Source: Cyclaneusma minus (taxonomy: Eukaryota; Ascomycota; Leotiomycetes; Marthamycetales; Marthamycetaceae). From it: a stretch of DNA of 64,000 bases. Below, in pieces: positions 12,202-24,400 of the stretch. Location of the stretch: assembly GCA_037179335.1 (NCBI GenBank), contig JAKZHN010000037.1:285387-349386 (forward strand), written 5' to 3'. Under the pieces are notes generated by a model, which was given only the letters and a program-made list of their open reading frames with translations, searched no databases and was not told where the DNA came from. Position 1 is the stretch's first letter. Every line of letters begins with the position of its first letter. Made by a program: the position numbers and the translations under genes.

Positions 12202-12610
12202 TTGGCTCTGCCACCCACGACGCGCCTGAAGTCCAATCCGCTCGCCCCTGGTTTCCCTTCCCCGTCCTTCCTCCTTCCAGATTGCGATTATGTCAGTTTC
12301 AACAACCCGCTTCCCTGATTACTTCCTGCGACTCGGTGGTACCACACCGTCTTCAGCAGAATCTGTTGTTCACTATCAAGGCTGCACGTCCATGGCAACA
12401 TCTCAACCCTCGACCGCGTCGCGAACTCGCCGCCGCTCGGGACACTAGCCGCTCGGGACAGCCACCTGGAAAAGCCATTGTTTATCTCCGTGTTCTCTGG
12501 CTCTGCCGCCCGCGATGCGTCCAAGCTCTCGACGTATTTGCCCATTTTCTTCCTTCCTCGTCCATCCTCCTTCCAGACTGCAACCTCTTCTACTTTGACA
12601 CCCACTTGTC
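12202..12610 (+). repeat. diverged tandem duplication, period about 290 bp
   Basis: The segment from 12202 (TTGGCTCTGCCACCCACGACG) reappears at 12493 with scattered substitutions. The CT-rich block ending TCCTCCTTCCAGA also recurs, at about 12270 and 12565. Both parts keep the same order and spacing, so this is an old tandem duplication and not chance similarity. Confidence 0.6.
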
Positions 12611-13078
12611 AAGCGTTGCTTCCTTCGCACGACTCATACCCATACAGACTCATTATACGACCTACTCTTCTTGATGCGTCACGTCCTCCTCGCGGTTGTA
12701 GAGCAAGCTTGACAACGTGCTGGGCAGTCTCGTGATCATTGAACCGAACTGCTTGCTTCTGGAGACTCCTGTTCAACAACCTTTGTGCCCAGTTGCTAGC
12801 AGCCGACAATTACCAGACTGTATGCAACAAAGTGCATGGTCCGCTTCCACCACAGCTGCTCTCTTTTCGCAGTTCCTGAGTGAGTAGCATCCATTCCGCT
12901 ACCACTGGACCCCCAATTGACTTCCGCAGCTCCAGTCCTTTCCACCTGCATGCGATAGATACCAGGGCCTACCAAATCTGCTGATGCCTAGCCAATCATA
13001 GGTAAGCTAGATCTACTCCACTCCTCTGGCATCCCAATTGACTTCCTTAGCTCCGCACTAGCCGGATTGCATATCAAG

Positions 13079-14209
13079 ATGCCCCCAAGTCGCAAAAACA
13101 AAACAACGACTTTAGTCATTGACTGGCCGACGGCGCGACCAAGGTCTGGAGGTCAACTATTGTCCTCAAATTCTACGACACCGACGAAGACTAGTATCTC
13201 CCAACGTCCGACGCCAGCGTCTCCTTATAACGCCAAAGTATCCATCGGTGAAGTACGCTTTTTGCGGGAGAAGGTCGATATTGCAGAGCGTCTTCATAGC
13301 CGGCTCCAATGCCTGGAGACTACTCTGGGCCATCCGGCAATTGTGCTCTCGGAGCCCGACGAATATGGAATGGTCGACATAGTTGTGGTACGTTGCATGG
13401 CTTCTATTCTCGTTGTCTAACCTTCATGCCGCTTGCTAGGTCAACTCGCCTATTCACGTGCGTCTCTGACGGCCATATCTTCCCAATACTTGTCCATGGC
13501 GCCGTCATGTCACTCATGTGGTATTCCTTTGTATCGAGTAGCTTAGTTGCTGGATTTTCGTTTCTCCGTTTCCCAGGTTCTCCTCAGAATCTAACAGACT
13601 TTCTGATCCCCACCTGCTTGCTTGAAGCAGCTACGTCTCATTGGTTGAGAGTTATGTTTATGATATTTTCAGACTTTTCTTCTTTCCATAGTTCCGTCGG
13701 ATGATTCGCAAGCTTTAATATAAATCTTCATCTTTCTAACGTCTTTTTAGTGTACAACAAAACCAAGCAAACAGAGGGGATATGCAAAATGGCAAAGGCT
13801 GAATCGGAAGATTATTCCAGTCTACAATAAAGACGACTCGGCCAAGTTCATTTACACCAGAGAACACCCGTACTTGGATTTCGTCGGCGGCCGCCGCTTT
13901 GACCGATCAACAAACCTCACATTGGAAATGTACAAAGTACCTGAGGCGGCTTTGAGCCTATGGCGGGACGGGAATGCCGGCTCAGAGTGGAAGCCTTTAA
14001 GGCTCACAGAAGAATCAGTGCAATTACTTCAAACAATGTTGTCTGAGGCGGAAAGAAGCGAAGGCCTTCATTGGTCTTGGTCTTGGGAACGGAGTATGAG
14101 GAAGAAGAATCGCGACCAAGAGCACAACAACACTGCACGACGACGAGCGAGAACTGAGTCCCCAATTAGGTGGCGAATCGACCAGAGCAAAAGACACCAT
14201 TCATTGTAA
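13079..14209 (+). CDS. unrecognised lineage-specific protein
   Basis: Proposed exons are 13079-13387, perhaps an 18-base exon 13440-13457, and 13751-14209. The first has a GTACGT donor and the last a TTTTTAG acceptor, both in phase 0; the micro-exon is optional because it also keeps the frame. The product is about 255-260 aa. It starts basic and disordered, then has VRFLREKVDIAERLHSRLQ, and later a Trp-rich stretch (LHWSWSWERSMRKKNRDQ) and a basic tail. I know no family for it. The main support is that the last exon is duplicated in decayed form 1.3 kb downstream, where the reading frame is partly preserved. It may be a young gene or a fragment of a mobile element. Confidence 0.4.
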
Positions 14210-14788
14210 TTCGGCTCCATGGGGCCAGGCGAATCGAGTTTAAGAGGGTCGAGGACCGGAAGTGCTTTGGCATGAAGATTTATGGTACATTACTGCTGGA
14301 AGCTGGGGAGTTGAACGACAGTCATGATGGTGACTTGATGAAAGGATGGTAGTTATGGTTCTCGGCGGGGGAGGGCTGAAGGTGGTGCAGTTTGTGACAT
14401 CATGGCACGACGGAGGATTCACGGCGGCATTTGGAAGTTCATTGGGTCGAATCGTGTGAGAGATGGCTATAAGTAGCTGGAGTCTTCTCGCTTCCTCTCC
14501 TCCAAGCTTGGAGACTTCTAGTTTGTTTGCTATACTGTTCGAACGCTTCGCATCGGTAGGATAGCCAAAGACAATTTCCTCATGTCTGACTTTGTGTGAT
14601 GGAAGAGAACAAAACATGTGAGCTGAGAAGGGGATAGTATGCTGACGGTGGAAAAGGGGAGAGACAGTGTGTGCCACGGTCCGCGGGTGGCTTGGTAGAG
14701 ATTTGAACTTAAAAGGACCAGAGTTGGAGAAGGCGGGAAGCGGTATATGCCGCTTGAGGCTCCTGCTTCTTTTTCTCCAGGTTATAAA

Positions 14789-15191
14789 TGTAGGCATTTT
14801 ATGTGGGACGAGTCACCTGATAGCGAGCGTGGCCCGGAGGACGTCGGCCCGACGCAAGGGAGCTTGCAGGAGGGCCACAAACGAATGAAATTGAGGTCAA
14901 AAGGGTCAATTCCCTTCCTTTCTCTTTCTCTCTCATCTTTATCGATCATGAAGCTGTCAGGTGTCTCAAATTCACCCTCCCACCTCCTTTTACATAGTTA
15001 GTAGCTCCTTACGTAGCTAGCGTCCGATTCAAGCTCAAGAGAGCTCTTTCTCACTCTTCTCGCTATCAGAGAAGGAAAAGAAGGCTCCAGGCACGAGAAA
15101 GAGCTCTCAAGAGCTTCAATTCAAGGCTGTTTCCGCCAAACCACTGGTTCTGACATTCCCCCTTTGCACGTGACGAGCAGGTTGACATAAA
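14789..15191. mobile_element. short dispersed element, copy 1
   Basis: About 400 bp closely matching 54670-55096. Both copies begin TGTAG, then TTTTATGTGGGACGAGTCAC, and both end CACGTGACGAGCAGG..GACATAAA. The TTTATGT near the start and ACATAAA at the end are inverted copies of each other, as in a small non-autonomous DNA element. An internal hairpin is formed by GAGAGCTCTTTCTC and GAGAAAGAGCTCTC around 15045-15105. There is no coding capacity. Upstream within 50 bp is a TATA-type core (TATATG at about 14743, TATAAA at 14783), as in copy 2. Confidence 0.75.
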
Positions 15192-15319
15192 TGAACATTC
15201 TGCCTAGTCAATGGCAGGATAGCAAAGGAGGACTGCTATTGCGTCATTGGGAAAGTGGTGTTCAAGATTAGAATGGGCAGGAAGACCGGCTGGGTGTGTG
15301 TCCGCTCGATGCAAAGCTT

Positions 15320-15570
15320 AGAGTGGCAATCACTACAAATTCTTCTTACGTTACTGTCTGAAGCTGAGAAGAGCAAAGGCCTTCGTTGGACATGGGCTTG
15401 GTAGCAGAACATGCGGAAGAAGAACGAACGGTCGGCACCAGATGGAGACACGAACAACACCGTGCGAAAAGGATCGACGAATGATATCCCGACCAGCGAA
15501 TCCGCGGAGACAGAGCTTGTGCCGCGAAGAGACTCTGCCCCAGCGGGCCAGGCGACTCAGATCTAGAGGC
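15320..15570 (+). pseudogene. decayed duplicate of the orphan gene at 13.1-14.2 kb
   Basis: Translating forward gives LLSEAEKSKGLRWTWAW, a stop (TAG at 15402-15404), then MRKKNE, against LLSEAERSEGLHWSWSWERS and MRKKNR in the intact gene. The DNA match continues downstream past both coding ends (TATA-core at 14469 and 15775; a further block at about 14563 and 15857) at a constant offset near 1.3 kb. This is therefore a segmental duplication whose coding part has lost its start and gained a stop. Confidence 0.6.
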
Positions 15571-17267
15571 TAGGGAAGGGAAGCGTGCTTTGGTGTATAT
15601 GTTGCACGAATGATGGATGCTCAGGACTTGGTGAGAGTCGACGTTGAGACTTGGTAGCAGAGAGGTAGTATCGGTGTTAGACATGAGTGGAGGCGATTGG
15701 GTTTATGCGTGGACGGGGGTATCAAGGTGGGACATCAGATCCAAGAGTCGAGTTAAGCGTGGGTGGAAGAACCATAAGTAGCTTGGGCTGTCCCACTACC
15801 TCTTCCCCAAGCTTAGAAGACGTCGTTGTATTTATCATGCGGTCGGTTTTGGAGGTAGCCATTGACTATCACCTGATATGCGATTTTCTTTGTGACGGAA
15901 AGAGCTTGGAAAGGACGAGACTGTCTGTGTACATGTGGAGAGCTTGAGCGTTTGCTATTGGGGCTTAGTGGAGGTGAGAGGAGAGGGGTGGTGCTGATGG
16001 TGGGGAGGGGTAGTGACGGTAGACGGGGGTGATGATGGTGATATCTGGTACTTCCTGTCACTTTCTGGGAGTTGGAGGGTTCTAAGAAGGGGACTATGAA
16101 AGCTGCTCGCTTTATCCTCAGCATATCTTTTCCCAGACTTGGGAATTGGGATTTTTGATCTGGCAGTACTATGGGTAGGGTAACCATGGATGCGGTGCTG
16201 ATGCGTTAACGGGGACAGATGGCCTAAAAGGAAAGCTAAGACGCAAGGAGATTGTCTGGGTCTGGACGGTGCGTGATCCTGGACATTGTGGAGCTGTTGT
16301 TGGGGACCGCCTGGCAACTCGGGATAGGGGTTGATGTTGATGGTGGAAGCCTGGAGAGTTGCAGGGTCATTTTGGCGGCGGTAACCGGGCACGCTTTGGT
16401 GCTTTTTGGAGATTCTGGGCTTAGGAAAGCTAGGCAAACGGGTATAAATAGATGGATCAGCTCCCTCCACCTTTCTTTTCCAAGCTTGAGCTTTCGACGA
16501 GGACGAGCAGGCCGCAGATGTTATTGACTTGATTGACTTGATGATTTCCTGGCTCGAGAGCGTTGATTTGAGTAAGCTACATTCTGATAGAGAAAAAGAA
16601 AACTCTAATAAGGATAATGATTGTTTGTGGACATTGGGAAGCTGCTTTTAGGGACTTGTTGGGAAGCGAGAAGAGCAGAGTTGTGCTGGCGGTGGGATGA
16701 TGGGGAGTCTATTGTGGCTACAGAAGGAAGCTATGCGGTGGCGGGTGCGCTCTGGGTAAGCGCATCAGGTCTGTAGCTGTCCCGTGTCCTTAGGTACCAG
16801 CAGCAGGTATTGCACCCGGTCCAATGCCTCGCCCGTGTCTTATCACGTGACCAGGCCGTGGACCAAGTCTGATCTCCGTATCCACTATCAGGCCATAACA
16901 TTCCATGTCGAGAGTATCATCGGTTACTTGGCCCAGGGTAATCAAACGGCCTTTAAAGTCTACCTCATCATCCTCAATCAGAGAGTGTAGCAGTGAATTG
17001 AAAAAAGAGCCGAAATGACAGTTGACTTTTGCTCGGATACCAACTTTACAGGATATGACAGCCCAGATAATTGAACTCAGGTCAAAGAATCTTGGCTGTC
17101 ACAAACTTAAAATCATGGTACCCCAACAGATACTGAGAACTCCTGCCAAATCCCAACCGTCCCTTTCGTGAAGTCATTCCCTGTATCAGTAGCGTCGATT
17201 TTCTTACAGCTACCCTCAGTTTGGCACATTTCTTATGATATGCAGCCCTTTCCCCAATAATACCTAC
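15571..17267. other. gene-poor region with TATA-core units
   Basis: It contains the non-coding continuation of the 1.3-kb duplication, two more TATA-core units (15775 and 16443, each followed by a CTTCCCCAAGCTTAG- or TTTTCCAAGCTTGAG-type stretch) and a TCACGTGA site near 16846. I see no gene. Confidence 0.5.
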
Positions 17268-18583
17268 CTAGGCAACTGCTCGTTTTCCATGCTCGAGATC
17301 GGCAAGCTCTATAACGGTATCCACGTTTGACTTGCTGTCCTTCGATGGACCTCTCCGTAGACTGAGGTCTCGGGACGTTTTGCTTGGAAGAACCTCGTGA
17401 CCTTGTTGGTCGTTGCTGGTGTTGCTTCTGATCGAGGAGATGAACAGTACGCTGTTGACTACCGACTCTGCGGAGCGCTTGTCTGTGAACAAAGGGTATA
17501 TGGTCGGCAGGGAAGCCGCTAGGACGGAGCAGCATGGTTCGATTCGTCCCCATATTACGATCATAGACATATTCTCTGTCTTCAGGTTAGCGAGTTACTC
17601 AAACAAGGTGATAGCGAATACAACACGATATGAAAGTTAAGAACAGGAAATCACAGCAGGGGCCGGACTTACTCGTAAATACGTTTGCGTTTGTGCCTGT
17701 GGTGAAAGAGTACTCGTAAAACCAATAAAGTCTGACTGCTTCGGCGATGCAACAACTATCATAGAACTACTTAGCTATCTCCGCAAAGTAGAACTCACAT
17801 CTCAACTTACAAAAATCCCAGCCAAAAAATCCCAACCAAGGCGAATTTCGAACGCCGACTCATGTGTAGCGTGGCGATGACAGAAACTGGCATGCAGAGA
17901 ATAACATCGAAAACCAAATCAAGGCAAGCTTGCGCAAGGAGAAAATCGGGGAAGTTGTATGTATAGGCGTTGGTATCGGGCGCCCAGTTGTCGGAGAACT
18001 TGCTTCTGCTGAAAATCATCGCCTTTCAACTTAGTAAGAGACTTTTTGCCAGGAAGCCAAGTACTCACGAAGAAGATAGCAATGAACCAGCATATTACTA
18101 CGCAAATGAAGACGTTGGCCGCTCTTTGGAACAAGGGTAGTATGAATATCCTTTTGTAAAATAGCAGGATAGAAATCTTGATAGCTGCAAGCGAGGAGTA
18201 AACAAGAAAAACATCGGCAGTGACAACCTTTCGCAAGACTCAGCAACGTCGGGGTAGATCTGGAGCCGGTCCTACCTTCAAGAGTGACACTACTTGAGAT
18301 TCGCTTTGCTGGTCTTCAGGAACGCCAATGGCCCCAAAAGCGACTCCGCATATTGCATTGATACCGAGTCCGATGCATAGGATCTATTTTGTCACGGTTA
18401 AGCACGGGAATAAGTCAGAGGTTGAAGGTGACTTACTGTGCTAGCAAGAGCCGTCCAGTCGTCTGCCTTCAGGGGAGAGCTTCTCTTCTTGCGGGCCAAA
18501 AAACGCAAGACTGTAGCAATAATGGCCAGGATGGGGAACGCAATGCTGACACCAAGTGTGGCCTTCGCTGTGTCTGACAGCAT
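17268..18583 (-). CDS. Pth11-like seven-helix membrane protein (fungal rhodopsin-domain family)
   Basis: Six exons on the minus strand: 18583-18437, 18383-18276, 18227-18069, 18022-17811, 17755-17673 and 17575-17268, giving 338 aa. Every junction keeps frame, and all introns start GT and end AG. Hydrophobic helices number about seven: near residues 9-30, 50-70, 87-110, 124-140, 166-190, 198-222 and 250-270. The pattern LRFLARKK, DDW in loop 1, LLFYKRIF and a final WGRIEPCCSVLAASLPTIYPLF is typical of the large Pezizomycotina family of integral membrane proteins related to Magnaporthe Pth11. These are thought to be GPCR-like sensors or transport-associated proteins. The cytosolic tail of about 65 residues is polar. 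It faces the O-methyltransferase across a shared 0.5-kb promoter region. Confidence 0.82.
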
Positions 18584-19091
18584 CTTTGACGTTTAGAATC
18601 TGTGATTGAGAATTTGACGAAGATTTTAGTCATTCGGAATTTGAGGTTAGAATGAATGAGGGGACATAAAACAAAAAGAATGATGATTGTGGTGGTTGGG
18701 CTGTCTCACGGAGGCTGTAGATGGTCTTAACCTACAAGCGCCCGGCTTGGACATGGCTTCTGCAGCTTGAAGATAAGCAGGCTTGTACTTTGGAAAAATC
18801 ACCCAATCTCATGGGATTCCATTGACAATTTGTGGGTCGGCTATAACCGCACCACTATTATTCCGGAAATAAGACGTTGTGGTTCGGTCATAGGCGTTCT
18901 GATGACTTCCAGAGTCTGCCATATGCATGTTGGTCCGGAACGGAACACTTGCAGCTGTTTGATGCATTGAAACTTCATGCCGGTTTCCGTGTTCCTTGCA
19001 CGTGCTGTAGCTCGAAGTACATTGCTGGGCAATAAACGAAGACATTTGCTGCAATTTCTCTATAGCTTCTCCAATCCTCCACGACACCGCC
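18584..19091. promoter_or_regulatory. shared divergent promoter of the 7-TM and O-methyltransferase genes
   Basis: A 508-base gap between two divergent starts. No gene and no strong TATA box seen. Co-regulation of the two genes is plausible from the arrangement only. Confidence 0.4.
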
Positions 19092-20521
19092 ATGGCTTCA
19101 AGCAAAATAGTTGAATTGGCGGAGACTATCCGGACACACACTGGGAAGGTGGACGAATACATCCAAGCTCAAGGCTTGCCTGCGATGTCCTTTGATGTCT
19201 CTACTCCACCCCGCATGCCACTTCCCCCTCATATCGAAGCCTCTCGCAATGCTGTCATTGAAGCGACTGACGACCTTCAAACCTTGATGCTGGGTCCCAT
19301 TGATAACTTGTTCGCTCGACCGGTAAATACACAGCAAGCCGCTTAAAATCTTCAATACTGATAGGTATTTGTGAGCAGCATAATGCATTCCTGGCTGTAC
19401 AAGCTGTCCACCGATTCGGCATGGCCAAGTCCTTCCCTACAAACGAGACATCTACATTTCCTGCCATCGCAGAGGCTTGCAACGTCGCAGAGGCTGATGT
19501 CCGCCGTATTGTACGCTTTGCAGCCAGTCAACATATCTTCCAAGAGCCAGCCGAGGGAGTGATCGCTCATACTGCCTCATCGAAGGCACTGGCCGAAATC
19601 CCGCCCTTGGGACATTTTGTCGGATTCGTCACCCAGGAAATGTGGCCGGCGGCTAGCCGGGTCGTTGATGCTATGCAGAAATGGCCTGGTTCTGAAGAGC
19701 CGAACCAGGTTGGTTTTTCCCTTGCTCACGCAACGGACAAGCCTATGATGGAATTTGTGGCCCAAGATCCGCAGAGAGCAAAACAAATGGCTGGTGCCAT
19801 GCTTCTGATGACTACTGGCCCCGAATACGGCACTCAGCATGTCATTGACAACTACAAGTGGGACGACGCGGGTCTCCTAGTGGACGTTGGTGGCGGCCAT
19901 GGAGCTGTGGCTATCGACATCGCGCGCGCTTTTCCCAAAATAAAGTGTGTTGTTCAGGATTTGCCCGAGGTCATTAGGGATGAGAAAGCACCAGATGATC
20001 TGGCCTCGGACAATCGTCTCACGTTCCAGGCTCATGATTTTTTCGAACCCCAGCCTCAGAAAGGAGCCGATATATACCTCTTCCGATGGATATTTCACGA
20101 TTGGCCGGACAAATATGCAGTCTCCATCATTCGCAGCCTGATTCCGGCCTTCAAAAAGGGTGCCAGGGTACTTGTCTACGACCACTGTCTGCCTCCGCCA
20201 TGTAAAAAGTCACCATATCAAGATCGAGCTGCTAGGTTCGTCACATCCTTCAACCATTCACATCTTTCCTCTTTTTGCCGCTAGGGGAGACTTGATTCCA
20301 ATCTCGTCAGGATTTATCAGATTCTTACTTACCCATGTATTCACAGAGGCTTCGATCTTGCCATGAAGGCAATTCAAAATGCCAAGGAACGAGACGCAAG
20401 CGAGTGGAAACAGCTTTTCGCTATGTCAGACCCCAGATTCTCCTTCCAGGGTGTTGAGACCCCCAAGGATTGCAATTTGGCGATCATTAGCGTCAGATGG
20501 GAGGGGGAAACGATGTTCTGA
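19092..20521 (+). CDS. SAM-dependent O-methyltransferase (fungal secondary-metabolism type)
   Basis: Exons 19092-19322, 19379-20235 and 20347-20521 give 420 aa. The SAM-binding motif is LVDVGGGHGA at about residues 243-252, followed by QDLPEVI, HDFFEPQP and the catalytic-base region IFHDWPD near 315. The C-terminal motif RGFDLAMKAIQNAKERDASE is completed only by the last intron (GTTCGT donor, CACAG acceptor). An N-terminal helical dimerisation domain precedes the catalytic half. This is the COMT-like group that includes aflatoxin and sterigmatocystin methyltransferases; the natural acceptor is unknown. The first intron ends in GAGCAG, where both AGs keep the frame and differ by one residue; I chose the CAG. 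The gene looks intact, unlike its NRPS-like neighbour. Confidence 0.85.
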
Positions 20522-21468
20522 GAGCGATGATCCGAGGGAGCTGGGGGTAGTCTCAAATTCGTCGCGTTCGCTTGCGGATCATTTGATGGTAGATATTTCA
20601 TCTGTAATAGGAAATACAGTTGTATTGACTCTCCAGACTGTGCTCTATTCTTGACTGCACTTGTTTCTGTTTTTTTTTTTTTCCTTCGCACCCTCTGACA
20701 CTCAAGCTAAGGTGTGATGGCCCTCATCTGGCACCAATCCAGCCGCACTTGTCATCTATGCACGGTGACGATCCATTATTTTTTGCAGGGTCTTGCCAGA
20801 GGGCTGGGGTCTGCGCCCAGGGGCCAGCAGACGCACAAGACCCTGCTTAGCTACTGTAGCCTGCTGATAGTTGTAAGGCTGCATGCGGGGATTGACACCG
20901 TGTCGGAGATCAGCTGAAGTGGCGTAACGTAGGGATGGAAATGGAAATCATTGAGACGGTGTGCTTGTCGGGAGCCCAGAATGGCTTCCCCGGGTTCTTG
21001 AGAGAAATTTCGGGACTCAAGTCACGTGTTAATGGGTTTGACATCCAGAGGATCATGGTCTGAGAACTGCAAAGTTCAAGAACTGGAGGTTGTGCGAATC
21101 CTTTACCCACAAACAGGGTTGCATCTCATATTGTGGCCCTGGCTAACTAAGAGAGACGTTGCCCATTTCACACTTTTGGTGATCGTCGAAACGATTTGTT
21201 GACATTGCGACACGAGTGCGATGTGGCGATCGATTCAAGTTCCCGACCACCATCGTACTACGGTGTGACCACCACGCCTCCACTGGTCAGAAGGTCATTT
21301 GGTACGTATTTGAAAGCACTACAATACAGAAAGATCCCTTCTTCTTCTCTCTTCCTTCAACTCTCCCTCATTTAATGAGTTGTGTTTGCCCTCCAGATCT
21401 CCACTCCACTGCTCCGGCTCAACTCAATTCACTGACAAAGACTGGCAAATACGTGATGACAACCAAAT
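20522..21468. other. intergenic
   Basis: A T-tract of about 13 bases lies near 20670, and a TCACGTG site near 21021. I see no gene. The last part should hold the promoter of the broken NRPS-like gene. Confidence 0.5.
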
Positions 21469-24400
21469 ATGGCTACAGCACTGCCTAAGGAGAAAGCTAG
21501 AGTGGCGCCGTCGTCAGCAGAGAAGAATTGACTGCTCGTCCATATCGTCGACAGCAGGGCAAGTACCCAGCCGGATGCTTTGTATGCCGAGTGCCCAATC
21601 TCTCCAACCAGCTACGACTGCGGATTCCGCAAAGTCACCTGGAGTGACTTCGCCAACGCGATCAATGGATTGGCTTGGTGGTTGCACGATAATCTAGGCC
21701 CAGGCGAGGATTCCCCCACCCTGACTTACTTTGGTCCCAATGACTTGCGATTCAATGCTTTGGTCCTAGGAGCTGTGAAGGCAGGCTACAAAGTAAGTAG
21801 AAGTACAAAAAGAGTCGAGCTAGCCAAAAACTCATCCAAAATAGATCCTACTGTCATCGCCTCGTAACAGTATTCCAGCCCACATCAGTCTCTTCGAGGC
21901 TCTCGACTGTGAAGTACTCCTCACTTCGAATCCGCGGCCGCCGTTCGTCGCACCCATCATCGCGGCCTATTCTCTCCGGAACTTGGAAATTCCAAGTGTG
22001 GACGAGTTGTTGAATAAGAAGTACGAGCACTTCCCGTACGAGAAGACATTTGAACAGGCCCGAGGTGAGCCGCTACTTGCAGTGCACACTTCTGGCACTA
22101 CAGGAATACCGAAAATCATTGTCTGGAACCATGATTACCCCTCAGCGTGGATATCGTGGCTCAAGATGGACCCCACAGATGGATATGCCAGTCAACTATC
22201 ATTATGGAGCGGGTAAGCAGTCTTTCAAGCCCCCCATGTTGCATTTTGCTAAATTCTCGCTGTAGAAATCGGTTTGTAAACACGTTTCCGCCATTTCACG
22301 TAAGCAACAGTTTCTCTTTTACCAATCTTAGCTCACATCTTGACAGGCGGGCTGTTTCTTTTTCGGGCTTTTCAACGCCGTTTGGAATCAAACTACATTG
22401 ATATACCCTCCGTCGAATGCGCCTCCTTCGGCCCAACTTCTCATGGATGTCCTGAAACACACCAAGGCCAACTGTGCAATCCTTTCCCCAGTATTCATTG
22501 AGGAGCTTAGTCAAGACCCCCAGCTGCTCGACTTCATAGCGGGAAATCATGACAGCATACTCTATGCTGGCGGACCTCTTTCTCAAGCCACTGGTGATCT
22601 CGTTTCGAGCAGGATGAAGCTTTTTATGGTCATTGGAGCTACCGAATGGGGCCTTGCACCACAAATCCGGACAGCAGACCAGTGGCCCACGAAAGACTGG
22701 AACTATTTCCGTTTTCACCCTGACGCCCGTATTGACTTTCAGCATCAGTCCGAAGATCTATACGAGGCGGTACTCAAACGAAACCCCGATTTCGAACGTG
22801 AACAGCCAGTGTTCAAGGTGTTTCCGGAAATATCTGAGTTCAGGACCAACGATCTCTACTCACACCACCCATCTGACCCGGATCTCTGGACTTATAGTGG
22901 ACGAGGAGATGACATAATCGTTTTCTTGACTGGAGAGAAGACAAATCCTATAACCATGGAGCAGCAGATTGCCAACCTCCCAGAAGTTCGGGCGGCCCTA
23001 GTGATTGGATAGGTATATGCGATTTCAAGCCGGCCTCATACTTGAGCTTATGTCCGACAAGGAATTGTCGACTGGCGAACGAGCGGAAGTTCTTGAGCGG
23101 CTCTGGCCAAAGATTGAAGAAAGCAACCGCGAGTGTCCTCAGCATGCTCGAGTAGCAAAGTCTCATGTCATGTTTACTCATCCTGGAAAACGCATGCTAG
23201 TTTCAGGCAAAGGGACAATCCAGAGAAAGCCTACACTGGACCTTTACGCCGAAGAGATCGACAGGTTGTATGAAGATGCTGATAAAATATCTGTCCACAC
23301 CAGCGAGCTTGCCCGGCAGAACATTGATGCTCACGACAGCGAGGCTGTCTCTTCATTAATTCGCACCACTGTTGCAGAATTCACCCATTGGAAACACTTC
23401 AGTGACTCTGATGACTTCTTTGTTCGGTCCATGGACTCTTTGCAGGCACTACAGCTCACTCGCAGCCTCAAACAAGCTCTTGCTATTTCTGAGCTAGACA
23501 TCAGCACCGTCTACACGAATCCCTCAGTCAAAGCTCTCACAGTGGCTGTTGACAAACTTGCTGACAAGCACCAAACTTCGAAGGAACTGAAACGCCAAGT
23601 GAGAGTGCAAGACATCAATTCTGTTCTTGATGCTTACAAGTCCCTTATTGATGCCATCGAAAAGACGCAAATGAATGCAGGTGATCATGGCCCACCTACT
23701 GAATCTTCAAAAGGCTTGGTGGTAGCTCTCACCGGTTCTACCGGGGCCATTGGCTCGTACATCCTCGACGTCCTTATGAAAGACCCGGCAGTATCGCACG
23801 TCTACTGCCTCAACCGAGCCCCTGATTCGAAAGCCCTCCAGTCTCAGCGAAATCTCCAACGCGGCCTTTCAGACGCATTTCCAGAAAGCCAAGTTACCTT
23901 CCTCACCGCAGACCTCTCGCAGCCGTCTCTGGGACTTCCGAGTGAGACATTTGGAAAACTGCAGCAAGAAGTCACCCACATAATCCACAACGCATGGCTA
24001 GTGAATTTCAATCTCACTCTAGCCTCCTTTCGACCCCATTTCGCCGGTCTTGCTAATCTGCTCGACCTTTCAGTCTCCGCTCTCCAGAAACCACGCATGG
24101 TCTTTCTCTCCTCCGTCAGCTCAGTCGCTGCATCGCCCAAATCACCAATTCCCGAAGTGATTGGTGACAATCCCGAATAATTGCTGCCGATCGGCTACGC
24201 AGAAAGCAAATATGTCGCCGAGCGACTCCTCGAGTACGCAGCAAACACAATCCCGTCCCTGGCGGGAAATCTGAGCATTGCCAGGATTGGCCAAGTCGCA
24301 GGACCAGCATATATGAGCGGCGGTTGGAGCCGACAGGAATGGCTTCCAAGTCTCGTGATCAGTTCTCTTCATCTCTCGATGATCCCTACCTCTCTAGGCG

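Larger units (their letters stand above)
10276..13078. other. gene-poor region with diverged local repeats
   Basis: I see no convincing gene here. The region holds two TATA-core units like those of the arrays (10679 and 11002), a CACGTGAC site at 10595-10605, a G-run tract, a ~290-bp tandem duplication (12202/12493) and a short duplication (12915/13030). The 210-codon open frame at 12042-12674 runs across the duplicated DNA and has no recognisable motif. Confidence 0.5.

Noticed and set aside
12042..12674. A 210-codon plus-strand frame
   Set aside because: It crosses a non-coding tandem duplication, and the duplicated parts are not read in a way that preserves any shared peptide.
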